From positions 174,495-238,494 of the forward strand of contig NZ_PVZV01000012.1 of NCBI RefSeq assembly GCF_002995495.1: a stretch of DNA of 64,000 nucleotides. Direction: 5' to 3'. Shown here piece by piece: positions 51,359-60,900 of the stretch. The translations under genes and the position numbers were made by a program. The notes under the pieces are model-generated. The model was given only the letters and a program-made list of their open reading frames with translations, made no database searches and was not told where the DNA came from. Every line of letters starts with the position of its first letter. The stretch's first letter is position 1. The stretch comes from Actinocorallia populi. GTDB lineage: Bacteria > Actinomycetota > Actinomycetes > Streptosporangiales > Streptosporangiaceae.

Positions 51359-52803
51359 GCGCGTGCCGCCGTGCGGTGCGGCGGGTGGCCGTTCGGGGGC
51401 CGGACCCACTGGCCGTGGAAGGTGTAGCCGAGGCTCTCCGGGACGGGGATCGTGCAGACGGGGCCGTCGGCGACGGCGCGGGCGTCGAAGACGACGATGT
51501 CGGTGGACTCCCCGGCGAGGTCGTTCTCGTAGGCGATCAGCCAGCCCTCGTCGTCGAGGACGCCCGCGTCGCGGGGGACGAACAGCGGCTCGCTGACGAG
51601 ATGGCCTGGGCCGTAGTCGTACATGTCGGTCTCGCCATGTTCGGTGTCGTAGCGGGCGACCGCCGACAGCGCCATGCCGCCGGTGGCGCCGCCCGACGAG
51701 GCTCCGTAGACGTGGCGGTGGCGCGTGGTGGCGCGCCTCGGGTCGATGGTGGGCCACTCGAGCGGCTGCGCGTGGATCTGATGGGACTCGAGCCTGCCGG
51801 ACGCGCTGACCCGGTAGCGCCACAACCGGCCGACGGGCAGACAGGACGGGTCGGTGAGATGGCTCATGCTGGAGATGGCCTCGTGCATGACGGTCCAGGA
51901 GCGGAAGCGCACCAGGTCGAACACGATGTCCGTGCCGTCGTCCCAGGCGCCGGCGAAGTGCCACTGGAACCACGGGTCGGCCTCGACGACGCGGAACGGG
52001 CCGCCCGCGCGGGGGACGAGCAGGATGCGGGTGGGTTCGTCGGCGTGCCAGCGCATCGCCTGGAACGCCGGGATCCGGCCGGACACCACGGCGGCCAGGT
52101 CGAGGATGACGGGGCCGAGGCAGAACACCAGGTGGGTGGCGGTCATCGCGAAGTCGTGGACCATGTAGCGGCGGGGCAGCCGGATCGACCGCAGGTGCTC
52201 CGACCACCGCCCCCGCCGCGAGCGGTAGATCTCCAGGCGCGGCCGCGGGCCGTAGACGCAGCCGAAGTTCCACAGCTCGGCGGCTTCCGGGTCCCAGCAC
52301 GGGTGCGCCGAATACGGGGTGCCCAGGCGGCGGGCGAGCGGCCCGGCCGGCGCGAGCGCCCGGTCGAGGTCGCAGCGGCCGAGGGTCTCGAGCGTGCCGG
52401 GGTCCAGTTCCCAGGGGAGGTCGCCCTCCCAGAGCGCCAGCAGCCGGTCGTCGAACAGGGCGACCGAGGTGTTGGCCTGGGATTCGGCCGGCGGCAACCG
52501 CAGGTTGCGCAGCCGCCCGCCCACGGCGTTGGAACCGGCCAGCCGGACGGTCGGTCCGGGCCCGGCCTCGAGCGACGCCCGGTAGGACCGCGTCCGGACG
52601 TACCGCGAACGCACCCGCACCGGAGCGCCCGGGGCGAACGTCACCGAGCTGACGAGGCCGTCCCCGTCGATGGCGTAGTCGGACAGGTGGTTGCCCGCCC
52701 CGTTGCGGTAGAGGGTCCCGGCCAGCCCCTCGGGGACGCTTCCCTGACTCGGACGGAGTTCGGCGTCGACCTCTCGGGCCCGGCCGCCGTGCCGCATGTC
52801 CAT
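51355..52803 (-). CDS. carotenoid-cleavage/lignostilbene-type dioxygenase (RPE65 family), copy 2
   Basis: 482 residues. The iron His are in YSAHPCWDPEAAELWNFG (near 166), YMVHDFAMT (216), FQWHFAGAWDDG (278) and YTFHGQWVRP (461). It is diverged from copy 1, with a different third-His motif (QWHFAGAWDD instead of LHAANAYED), so a different substrate is likely. GGGAG six bases before ATG 52803 fixes the start. Coupled by GTGA to the hydrolase gene and divergent from a TetR gene. Confidence 0.88.
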   Translation of the reverse strand: MDMRHGGRAREVDAELRPSQGSVPEGLAGTLYRNGAGNHLSDYAIDGDGLVSSVTFAPGAPVRVRSRYVRTRSYRASLEAGPGPTVRLAGSNAVGGRLRNLRLPPAESQANTSVALFDDRLLALWEGDLPWELDPGTLETLGRCDLDRALAPAGPLARRLGTPYSAHPCWDPEAAELWNFGCVYGPRPRLEIYRSRRGRWSEHLRSIRLPRRYMVHDFAMTATHLVFCLGPVILDLAAVVSGRIPAFQAMRWHADEPTRILLVPRAGGPFRVVEADPWFQWHFAGAWDDGTDIVFDLVRFRSWTVMHEAISSMSHLTDPSCLPVGRLWRYRVSASGRLESHQIHAQPLEWPTIDPRRATTRHRHVYGASSGGATGGMALSAVARYDTEHGETDMYDYGPGHLVSEPLFVPRDAGVLDDEGWLIAYENDLAGESTDIVVFDARAVADGPVCTIPVPESLGYTFHGQWVRPPNGHPPHRTAARA

Positions 52804-52827
52804 GAGCGCTCCCATGTGATCGGTGAA

Positions 52828-52839
52828 CACATTAATGTG
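52828..52839. promoter_or_regulatory. TetR operator between dioxygenase 2 and TetR
   Basis: CACATTAATGTG is a perfect 12-bp palindrome in the 92-bp divergent region; GTGA and GCAC flank it in loose symmetry. It lies 25 bp from the dioxygenase start and 57 bp from the TetR start. Confidence 0.6.
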
Positions 52840-52895
52840 AGCACTGATTACATAGGCGGCGGGGGCGGGTGTCAAGGTGTGGTAGGACTGGCTGC

Positions 52896-53516
52896 ATGAC
52901 CACCCGGACGGCCGGCCGGCCCTACCACCACGGCTCCCTCCCGGAGGCGCTGGTCGCGCACGCCGTCGAGCTGCTGGACGAGGCGGGCGCCGACGCGGTC
53001 GTCGTCCGCGAGGTGGCACGCCGCGCGGGCGTCTCCCCGTCCGCCCCGTTCCGGCACTTCCCCGACCGCGCCGCCCTCCTGTCGGCCGTCGCCGAGGCCG
53101 TCGCGGTGGACTTCGGCGCGATCCAGCTGGCCGCGGTCGAGGCCGCCGAATCCCTCCCCTTCCGCGCCCTGGGCACCGCCTTCGTCCGCTACGCCCTGGC
53201 CCATCCGCACCGCTTCGCCCTCCTGCGCGACACGGTCTTCACCCCCGCCCGTACCCCCGCCCTGGACGAGGGCCACCGCCTCTTCGTCGCGGCCATCACC
53301 GAGGTGATCACCGCCGGCCAGCGGCGCGGCGAGCTCCGCCGGGCCGACCCCGACCTCGTCCGCATCGCCGCCCAGGCCCTGGTCTACGGCCTCTCCCAGA
53401 TGTTCGTCGACGACTACCTCGACCCCGCCCGCGCCGACACCCTCATCAACGACGTCATCGACCTCTTCGGCCTGGGCATCCTCGCCCCCGAGAACGAACT
53501 CCGCACCGCCCCCTGA
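52896..53516 (+). CDS. TetR family transcriptional regulator (WHG-domain type)
   Basis: 206 residues. The N-terminus GRPYHHGSLPEALVAHAVEL and HTH REVARRAGVSPSAPFRHF are typical of the TetR/WHG branch. It is divergent from the second dioxygenase-hydrolase operon and should repress it through the CACATTAATGTG palindrome. Start ATG 52896. Confidence 0.9.
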   Translation: MTTRTAGRPYHHGSLPEALVAHAVELLDEAGADAVVVREVARRAGVSPSAPFRHFPDRAALLSAVAEAVAVDFGAIQLAAVEAAESLPFRALGTAFVRYALAHPHRFALLRDTVFTPARTPALDEGHRLFVAAITEVITAGQRRGELRRADPDLVRIAAQALVYGLSQMFVDDYLDPARADTLINDVIDLFGLGILAPENELRTAP

Positions 53517-53661
53517 AACCGCACGGCGTCGGCTTCCTCGCCGCTTGGGAAGCCCGGGATTTCGGCCGCGTCATCGCATGCCTTGACCGATCCGCCACCA
53601 CGCGTGAGTGCTCTCCCTGATCGGAGGCGCATCACGAGTTGTGTTGAACGGGAGGAACAAA

Positions 53662-54264
53662 TTAGACGATGCCGGGGACCACCCAGACGCCGGTGGTCGT
53701 GACGGTGTTGGGGCAGAACCAGTGGCTTCCCGAGGCGGCTTTGGGGACGGGGACGCCGGGGAAGCGGAACTGGAGATAGGGGTAGTAGGACAACGGTCGC
53801 TTGGGGTTGGTGCCGTGGTAGTAGTAGCCGCTGAAGGGACTCGTGTAGACGCAGGTGATACCGCCGAGGACGTTCAGCCGGATGGCGACCCGGAAACCGG
53901 TGACGGAGAGAAGTCCGTCGTAGTTGTAGCCGCTGGTGGGCGTGAGATTCCAGCTCCAGAACAAGTTCGGCCAAGCGGTCCTCGCGGAAGGGGAGGAGAC
54001 CGGCAACGCCTCGATCGAGGAAATGGTGCCGGTGCAGCCGCCGAAGACGGCCGTGTCGATGGTGATGGCACCGCCGCTGGTGATGCTCCCCTCCAGGGCG
54101 GAGGAGGTGCAGGTGTCGGTGCCCAGGGCCCAGGTGAACGACAGGTCCTCTTCCAGCGTGGCGGTGAGGTCGCCCGCCGGCCAGGCCGAGGCGGGGGAAG
54201 CGGTGACGGAGACGGCGGTCACCGCGGTGACGGCGGCGGCCATCAGGATCTTGACGCGGGACAT
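53662..54264 (-). CDS. secreted hypothetical protein, Cys-rich beta type
   Basis: 200 residues. The signal peptide (MAAAVTAVTAVSVTASPASA) has cleavage near residue 27. The mature part is rich in Thr/Ser/Tyr/Gly with four Cys (TDTCTSS, GGCTGTI, GGITCVYTS, HWFCPNT) and ends in VWVVPGIV. AAGGAGGG lies 7 bases before the ATG. Cys positions and order match those of the secreted protein at 30608-31213, although identity is low. Role unknown. Confidence 0.75.
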   Translation of the reverse strand: MSRVKILMAAAVTAVTAVSVTASPASAWPAGDLTATLEEDLSFTWALGTDTCTSSALEGSITSGGAITIDTAVFGGCTGTISSIEALPVSSPSARTAWPNLFWSWNLTPTSGYNYDGLLSVTGFRVAIRLNVLGGITCVYTSPFSGYYYHGTNPKRPLSYYPYLQFRFPGVPVPKAASGSHWFCPNTVTTTGVWVVPGIV

Positions 54265-54597
54265 GGACCCTCCTTCGGGGAACGGATGCCCGAGGCTCGG
54301 CTGATGCCGAGTCGGATCGCAGGATTTCCAGGCGAAGGCGGCCGACGGGCCGGTGCCGTTGGATGTGACGGCCCCGTACATTTCTGGGCTGTCGAGTCGA
54401 AACATCTGGCGAAAGGCGCGAGCGGCCTCTCCTTGAATATCGGGAATGTCGTGGTGAAGGTAATTGATGAAAGGGGATCGGTCAATATTCGCAGAAGTTT
54501 TATGTATGGCCGGAATGTGACAGGTGTCGTGTGCATGGAAAGGGGCGGCACGGGCTGTTGCCTCCTGAGGGAACCATGTGCAGCCAATGCGGAGAGT
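54265..54597. other. gene-free leader region of secreted-protein gene
   Basis: 333 bp without a credible gene. Bases 54430-54520 are clearly AT-richer than the surroundings. On the minus strand TTGACC followed by an AT-rich stretch suggests a promoter about 200 bp before the ATG, so the transcript would have a long leader. The secreted-protein gene at 30608 has a similar arrangement. Confidence 0.4.
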
Positions 54598-55185
54598 TCA
54601 TCGAGAAATCGATTCGCGGGCGAACGGGAGGAGGGCGAGCCAGATCAGTGCCGCACCCGCCGGGAGCAGGTTCAGATCGAGTGTGATGACGACGAAGCCG
54701 AGGACGGCCAGGACGGGGCTCAGGGCGGCCGCCGTCCTGCGGTACGGGGGGAGGAACGCGACCTGGACGAGTAGCGCGATCAGCCCGAGCATGAAGAACA
54801 TCGGACCGATGTCGTACAGCGCTTGGGGGAGCACGGAGGGGACGTCCGCGTAACGGTCGGCGAGCATGCTTTTCTCGGCTGCGTCTGCGGCCTGGAGGCC
54901 GACGATGATGTCGACGATCGCGACGCGGACGAACGCCACGAGACCGAAGGCGGCGACCGCGGTCACGCTGCCTGCCGTGATCCGTCGTGCGGGGCCGCCG
55001 CCCGCGGCCCTCGCGTACAGGCCCGCGATCACTCCTGCGTACAGCAGGAGGGAGCCGAGGAAGAGCAGGTGCCCCACCGTCCAGGCGGGGCCCGGCCCGT
55101 ACTGCCCGTCACGGCCGTCGACGAGCCGGACGACGCCGTACGCGAGCATGAGGGCGGGGGCCAGATGGAAGGCGATCCTGGTCAT
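54598..55185 (-). CDS. hypothetical membrane protein
   Basis: 195 residues with five hydrophobic segments (5-20, 36-60, 74-98, 122-142, 152-180). Not recognised. AGGAGA lies 7 bases before the ATG. It follows the two-component system on the same strand after 147 bp, so it may be in its regulon. Confidence 0.7.
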   Translation of the reverse strand: MTRIAFHLAPALMLAYGVVRLVDGRDGQYGPGPAWTVGHLLFLGSLLLYAGVIAGLYARAAGGGPARRITAGSVTAVAAFGLVAFVRVAIVDIIVGLQAADAAEKSMLADRYADVPSVLPQALYDIGPMFFMLGLIALLVQVAFLPPYRRTAAALSPVLAVLGFVVITLDLNLLPAGAALIWLALLPFARESISR

Positions 55186-55332
55186 GGACGGTTCTCCTGG
55201 AGTTCGAGACCTGCGTTCTCACGCTCCCGATCCTCGGGGGAACCGGCGGCCGGGCGGATCGCCGCCGCGAGCGATCTCCGGGCATCGGTGACGCGGGGGA
55301 GGAAGGGGGTGCGGCTCCCCCGCGCGACGGAG

Positions 55333-55986
55333 TCAGGAGGGCGTGATCAGCCGGGACTCGTACGCGGCGATCACGGCCTGGACGCGGTCGCGGATGCCGA
55401 GCTTGGCCAGGACGTTGCTCACGTGGGTCTTCACGGTGTGCTCGCTGACGACCATGGCCGCCGCGATCTCGGCGTTCGACAGGCCGCGGCCGAGGAGGCG
55501 CAGGGTCTCGCGCTCCCGCTCGGTCAGGACCGACAGGCGGTCGGAGGGGGCCGTGCCGGCGCGCGGGCGGTTGCGCGTGATGTCGGAGATGAGGCGGCGG
55601 GTGACGGCGGGCGCGAGCAGCGACTCCCCCGCCGCCACCACCCGGACCGCGTGCACGAGGTCGTCGCGGCGCACGTCCTTGACCAGGAACCCGCTCGCGC
55701 CGGCGTAGAGCGCGTCGTAGACGTAGTCGTCCTGGTCGAAGGTGGTGAGCATGATGACGCGGGTCCGGGTCCGGGCGCACACGGCCTTCGCGGCCTCGAT
55801 GCCGTCCATGCCCGGCATGCGGATGTCGAGCAGCACGACGTCGGGGTCGTGTTCGCCCACGGCGGCGATCGCGGCGGCTCCGTCGCCCGCCTCGCCCACC
55901 ACCTCGATGTCGGGCTGCGCGTTCAGGATCATCGCGAAGCCGCTGCGGACGAGTTCCTGGTCGTCGGCGAGCACCACCCGGATCAC
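55333..55986 (-). CDS. NarL/LuxR-type response regulator
   Basis: 217 residues. Receiver domain with VVLADDQELVRSGF and phospho-Asp in VVLLDIRMPGMDG near 54, Lys in GFLVKDV, then HTH TERERETLRLLGRGLSNAEI and HTVKTHVSNVLAKL. GTG start overlaps the stop of the histidine kinase gene (GTGA), so the pair is translated together. Confidence 0.93.
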   Translation of the reverse strand: MIRVVLADDQELVRSGFAMILNAQPDIEVVGEAGDGAAAIAAVGEHDPDVVLLDIRMPGMDGIEAAKAVCARTRTRVIMLTTFDQDDYVYDALYAGASGFLVKDVRRDDLVHAVRVVAAGESLLAPAVTRRLISDITRNRPRAGTAPSDRLSVLTERERETLRLLGRGLSNAEIAAAMVVSEHTVKTHVSNVLAKLGIRDRVQAVIAAYESRLITPS

Positions 55987-57188
55987 GCGGCCACCGTCGC
56001 CGCGTAGGGCAGGCGGGCGAGGACCCGGAAGCCGCCGCCCGGCAGCGGACCGGCCTCGGCCGTGCCGCCGCAGGCGGTGACGCGTTCCCGGATGCCGATG
56101 AGGCCGTCGCCGCCCCGCCGCCAGCCCGGGTCGTTCTCGTCGTGGCCCTGTCCGTCGTCGGTCACCGTGATCTCCAGTTCGTGAGGGGTCCAGCGGAGCC
56201 GGACCTCGGCCGTCCGCGCGTTGGCGTGCTTCACCGTGTTGGTGAGCGCCTCCTGCACGATGCGGTAGGCCGCCAGGTCGACGTCGGAGGGGAGGCCGCG
56301 GCTGTCCCCCTCGACCGTGAGCCGCACCCTGACCTGGGTGCGGTCGACGTGCTCGATCAGGCCGGGCAGCGCGTCGACGGTCGGCTGGGGCGCGCGTACG
56401 CCGTGGTCCCGCTCCTCCTTGAGGACGCCCAGCGTGCGGCGCAACTGGACCATCGCGTCGCGGCCCGCGTCGGCGATCGCGTCGAAGACCCGTTCGGCCT
56501 GGTCGGGATCGGAGCGGACCACCACCGGGCCGGCCTCGGCCTGCACGACCATGATGCTGACGGCGTGGGCGAGCACGTCGTGCATGTCCCGGGCGATGCG
56601 GGTCCGTTCCTCCGCAGCCGCCCGCGCCGCCTCGGCCTCGCGTTCGCGTTCGAGTTGCGCGGAGCGTTCCGCCAGCGCGTTCGACCGTTCCCGTGCGGTC
56701 CGCGCCAGCGTGCCGAGAAGGAACGCCGTCATGGGCAGGAGCAGCGTGAACATGAACTCGTCCGCGTCGTTCTTCTTGACGAGCAGCGCGCCGAACGGGG
56801 TCGACACCACGAGCGCGCCGATGAAGCCCCAGCGCTGCCAGCGGTGCCGTCCCAGGTCGGCGAGGGTGTAGATGGCCACCAGCGCGCCGTACTGCAGCAT
56901 CAGGCCCGGCCGGTCGTACAGCGACACCGCCATGGCGAAGCCCGCCACGACCAGCGCGATCGCGAACGGCGCCCGCCGCCGCCACACGAGCGGCACGACC
57001 GTGCCGAGGTTGAACACCAGGCCGAGCGGCGTCGCCTCCGGCGCCGTGGCGAACGGCACGAGCACCGGGACGGCGACCGCCGCGGCGATCAGCACGTCCA
57101 CCAGACGGCCGTCACCCGTACGCGACCACGGCCGCGGACGCCGATGCCACCGCGCGGAGGGACTCAAACCGCGGTATCGATCCGACAT
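55983..57188 (-). CDS. HisKA_3 sensor histidine kinase
   Basis: 401 residues. A basic N-terminal tail precedes about five membrane helices (residues 30-150) and a coiled coil (RSNALAERSAQLERERE). The H-box is TRIARDMHDVLAHAVSIMVV (His near 200) and the HATPase has QEALTNTVKHANARTAEV and VTDDGQGHDEND. Of the streptomycete-type two-component kinases. ATG 57188 taken; longer upstream frames are less plausible. Partner of the overlapping response regulator. Confidence 0.9.
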   Translation of the reverse strand: MSDRYRGLSPSARWHRRPRPWSRTGDGRLVDVLIAAAVAVPVLVPFATAPEATPLGLVFNLGTVVPLVWRRRAPFAIALVVAGFAMAVSLYDRPGLMLQYGALVAIYTLADLGRHRWQRWGFIGALVVSTPFGALLVKKNDADEFMFTLLLPMTAFLLGTLARTARERSNALAERSAQLEREREAEAARAAAEERTRIARDMHDVLAHAVSIMVVQAEAGPVVVRSDPDQAERVFDAIADAGRDAMVQLRRTLGVLKEERDHGVRAPQPTVDALPGLIEHVDRTQVRVRLTVEGDSRGLPSDVDLAAYRIVQEALTNTVKHANARTAEVRLRWTPHELEITVTDDGQGHDENDPGWRRGGDGLIGIRERVTACGGTAEAGPLPGGGFRVLARLPYAATVAA

Positions 57189-57327
57189 CCCCTCAGTATC
57201 GGCCCGTGCGGGGTGGTTCACCTCGGTCGCGCGAGGGATTCCGAGGCTCCGACGGTTCACAGGCGTCACGACCGCGCAGGCCGGAGGTGTTCGCGCCTGG
57301 CAGGCCCTGGAACCGCCGCCCGGTCGT

Positions 57328-57891
57328 TCAGGAGCGGAAGGACGCCAGGCCCGCGACGGCGAAGTCGAGGGCGGCCTCGAAGGCCTCGTCGAGGTCCGCG
57401 GTTCCGCCCTGCTCGTTCAGCGCCCCGGTCGTCTCGCCGAGGACGAAGCCCGACAGGAGGGAGAACAGCGTCTTGCGGGCGTGGACCAGTCTCTTCTCGT
57501 CGACGCCGGCCGCGGCGAGGATCGGGTCGAGCGCCTGCCAGATCAGGTGGTCGTGGCCGGTCACCTCCGGGTGCGACTGCGCGTACAGCCACAGGGAGGG
57601 GTGGCGGCGGGCGAGGGAGCGGCAGGCGTGGCCGAGGGCCCGCAGCTGCTCGGGCCAGGCGCCGTCGGCGGCGGGCAGGTCCAGCCGGGCGCCGACCATG
57701 GCGCAGACCCGCTGCAGCAGCGCCGTCCTGCCGTCCACGTGGTGGTAGAGCGACATCGGGTTGACGTCGAGCTCCACCGCCAGCTTGCGCATGGACAACC
57801 CCTCGACCCCGCCCGCGTCGATCAGGCGCAGTGCCGTCGCGTAGATCTCCTCGGGCGTCAGGGGCGCGCCTCGGCGCGCGTTCACAGCCAT
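57328..57891 (-). CDS. TetR family transcriptional regulator (P450 repressor)
   Basis: 187 residues. HTH near 35-60 with GLSMRKLAVELDVNPMSLYH, then a TetR_C_1 type domain. It is divergent from the P450 fusion gene, as BM3R1 is from CYP102A1 in Bacillus megaterium, although BM3R1 similarity is not obvious. Start ATG 57891 lies within one of the two CCATAC-N3-GTATGG sites; an earlier ATG at 57915 would sit in the other. Confidence 0.9.
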   Translation of the reverse strand: MAVNARRGAPLTPEEIYATALRLIDAGGVEGLSMRKLAVELDVNPMSLYHHVDGRTALLQRVCAMVGARLDLPAADGAWPEQLRALGHACRSLARRHPSLWLYAQSHPEVTGHDHLIWQALDPILAAAGVDEKRLVHARKTLFSLLSGFVLGETTGALNEQGGTADLDEAFEAALDFAVAGLASFRS

Positions 57892-57926
57892 ACGCCGTAT
57901 GGTAACGTCCGCCATACAGTGTATGG
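57888..57926. promoter_or_regulatory. two CCATAC-N3-GTATGG operators
   Basis: CCATACGCCGTATGG (57888-57902) and CCATACAGTGTATGG (57912-57926) are identical in both arms and start 24 bp apart. They lie between and into the starts of the TetR gene (57891) and the P450 gene (57939), so they should control both. Confidence 0.8.
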
Positions 57927-57938
57927 AAGGAGCTCCCC

Positions 57939-60900
57939 ATGTCCGCGACCCGGTCCGTCCCCGTCCTGCGCGGGATGCCCGTCCTCGGCAACGCTTTGCG
58001 GCTGGCGGCCGACGTGCCCACGGACTTCCTCGTGGAGACCGCGGGGGAGCACCCCGAGGGGCTCTACCGGCTGGACGTCCTCGGCCGGAGCCCCCTGTTC
58101 GTCTACGATCCCGACCTGGTCGCCGAGATCTGCGACGAGACGCGGTTCTACAAGAGCGTCGCCCCGCCGCTGTCCCTCGTGCGCGACTTCGCCGGCGACG
58201 GCCTGTTCACCGCCCGCGGCGACGAGGAGGTCTGGGGGCACGCGCACCGCATCCTGATGCCCGCCTTCGGCCAGCGGTCCATGAAGGCGTACTTCCCCCA
58301 GATGCTCGAGGTCGCGCAGGAGCTCGTCGCCTCCTGGAGCGGGCGGCAGGGCGAGGACCTGAGCGTCTCCGACGACATGACGCGGCTCACCCTGGACACG
58401 ATCGCGCTCACCGGCTTCGACTACCGGTTCGGCTCCTTCTCCACCCCTGAGCTGCACCCGTTCCTGCAGGCGATGGGCCGCGCCCTGACCGAGGCCATGG
58501 TCCGCGCCCGGCAGCCCCCCTTCGTCACCAGGGCGCGCAGGAGGCGCGAGGAGACCTACCAGGCCGACATCCGCGCCATGCAGGAGCTGGTCGACGACGT
58601 CATCCGGCGGCGCCGCACCGGTGACCGCGACGGAGGCCGAAGCGGCGGCACGGACCTGCTCGGCCTGATGATGGAGGCCGCGGACCCGCGCACCGGGGAG
58701 CGGCTGTCCGACGAGAACATCCGCAACCAGGTGCTGACCTTCCTGATCGCCGGGCATGAGACGACCAGCGGGCTGCTCTCCTTCGCCCTGTACAACCTGC
58801 TGCGCAACCCGCACGTCCTGGCCCGCGCCTACGCCGAGGTCGACCGGCTGCTCCCGGACGGCGCGGCGCCGACCTACGAGACGGTGATGAGGCTGGACGT
58901 GATCCCCCGCGTCCTGGACGAGACGCTGCGGATCTGGTCCCCCATTCCGGGCTTCATCGTCAAGCCCTTCGCCGACACCGAGATCGGCGGCTACCCGGTG
59001 CGCAAGGGCCAGCAGACCTTCGCCCTGCTGCCGGCGCTGCACCGGCACCCGAAGGCCTGGGACCGTCCGGAGGAGTTCGACATCGACCGGTGGCTCCCCG
59101 AGAACAGGAAGGACCACCACCCCGCCGGATACAAGCCGTTCGGCAACGGCGAACGCGCCTGCATCGGACGCCAGTTCGCCCTCACCGAGGCGCGGCTGGC
59201 CCTCGCCCTCGTCCTGCGGAGGTTCGCGATCAGCGACCCGCACGCCTACCGGATGCAGGTCAAGCAGACGCTCACCCTCAAACCGGAAGGCTTCACCGTC
59301 CGGGTCCGCGAACGCCGCCCCCACGAGCGCGCCGCGACCGCGGAACCGGTCACGCTCCGGACCGCCGAAGAGGAGCGGATCGAGCCGGTCGCCGCCGGAA
59401 CCCCCCTCACCGTCGCCTACGGCTCCAACCTCGGCACCTGCGCCGCCATCGCCGAACGGCTGGCCGAACGCGCGGGCCGGTCCGGCTTCGCCGTCACCCT
59501 GGCCGCCCTCGACGACCTGGCCGCCGATCCGCCCCGGCGGGGAGTGCTCGTGGTGATCGCCGCCAGCTACAACGGCAGGGCGCCCGACAACGCCCAAGCC
59601 TTCGACGCCCTCGACGAACTCCCGCCGCTGGAAGGGGTGCGGCTGGCGCTGCTCGGCTGCGGCGACACCCAGTGGCCGACCTACCAGGCATTCCCCCGGC
59701 GGGCCTTCGCCAAGCTCACCGGTGCGGGGGCCGTACCGCTCGTGGAGCGCGGAGAGGCCGACGCGGCCGGCGACTTCGACGGCGGCGTCACCGCGTGGAC
59801 CACTGCGCTGTGGTCGGCGCTCGCCGCCGAGTACGGCACGACCGCCGCGGCGAGCGCTCCCCGCTACGAGATGGAGGTGCTCACCGAGGCCGACGTACGG
59901 CCCGCGGTGATCTCCGCGGCGGCCGTCCCGCTGACCGTGGTCGAGAACGAGGAGCTGACCGGCGACCCGGCGGGGTTGTGGGACTTCACGCTGGAGGCGC
60001 CCCGCCCCGGCGTGCGCTCGATCACCGCCGCCCTTCCCGAAGGGGTGTCCTACACGGCGGGCGACCATCTGGCCGTCTTCGCCAAGAACGACCCCGAGCA
60101 GGTGGAACGGGCGTTGCGTCTGCTGGGCGTTCCCCGCGACCAGGTCGTCCGGCTGCGCGCCCGGGGGACGACGCACCTGCCGGTGGACGCCCCGGTGACC
60201 GCAGGGCTGCTGCTGACGGAGTTCGCCGAGCTCCAGGAGCCGGCCACCCGGTCCGACCTGGAGACGCTCACCGCGCACACGCCCTGCCCGCACACCCGCA
60301 GGCAGCTCGCCCTGCTCGGCGACGCCTACGCCGATGAGATCCTCGCCAAGCGCGTCTGTGTGCTGGACCTGCTGGAACGCTTCCCCGAGGTCGCGCTGCC
60401 GCTCCCCGTCTTCCTGGAGACGGCCGGGCCGATCCGGCCGCGCTACTACTCGATCTCGTCGTCGCCGCTGGCCGACCCCGGCCGGGTCAGGCTCACCGTC
60501 GGCCTGGTGGAGGGCCCCGCCTGGTCGGGCGCGGGCCGGTACCGCGGCACCTGTTCGGCCTACCTGGCGGGCCTGGCGCCCGGCGAGGTGTTCTACGGTC
60601 ACCCCCGCACGCCGGCGCCCCCGTTCCGGCTGCCCGCCGACCCGGCCGTTCCGGTGATCCTCATCGGCCCCGGCACCGGTATCGCCCCCCTGCGGGGATT
60701 CCTGGAGGAACGGGCCCGCACCGGCGCCACCGGTCCGGCCGAGCTGTTCACCGGCTGCCGCCACCCCGATCACGACCGGCTCTACGGCACCGAACTCGAC
60801 ACCTGGGAGAAGGCCGGACTCGTCCGGGTGCACACCGCCTTCTCCGCGCTGCCCGGCCATCCGATCCGGTACGTCCAGCAGGCCGTGGCCGCCGAGGCCG

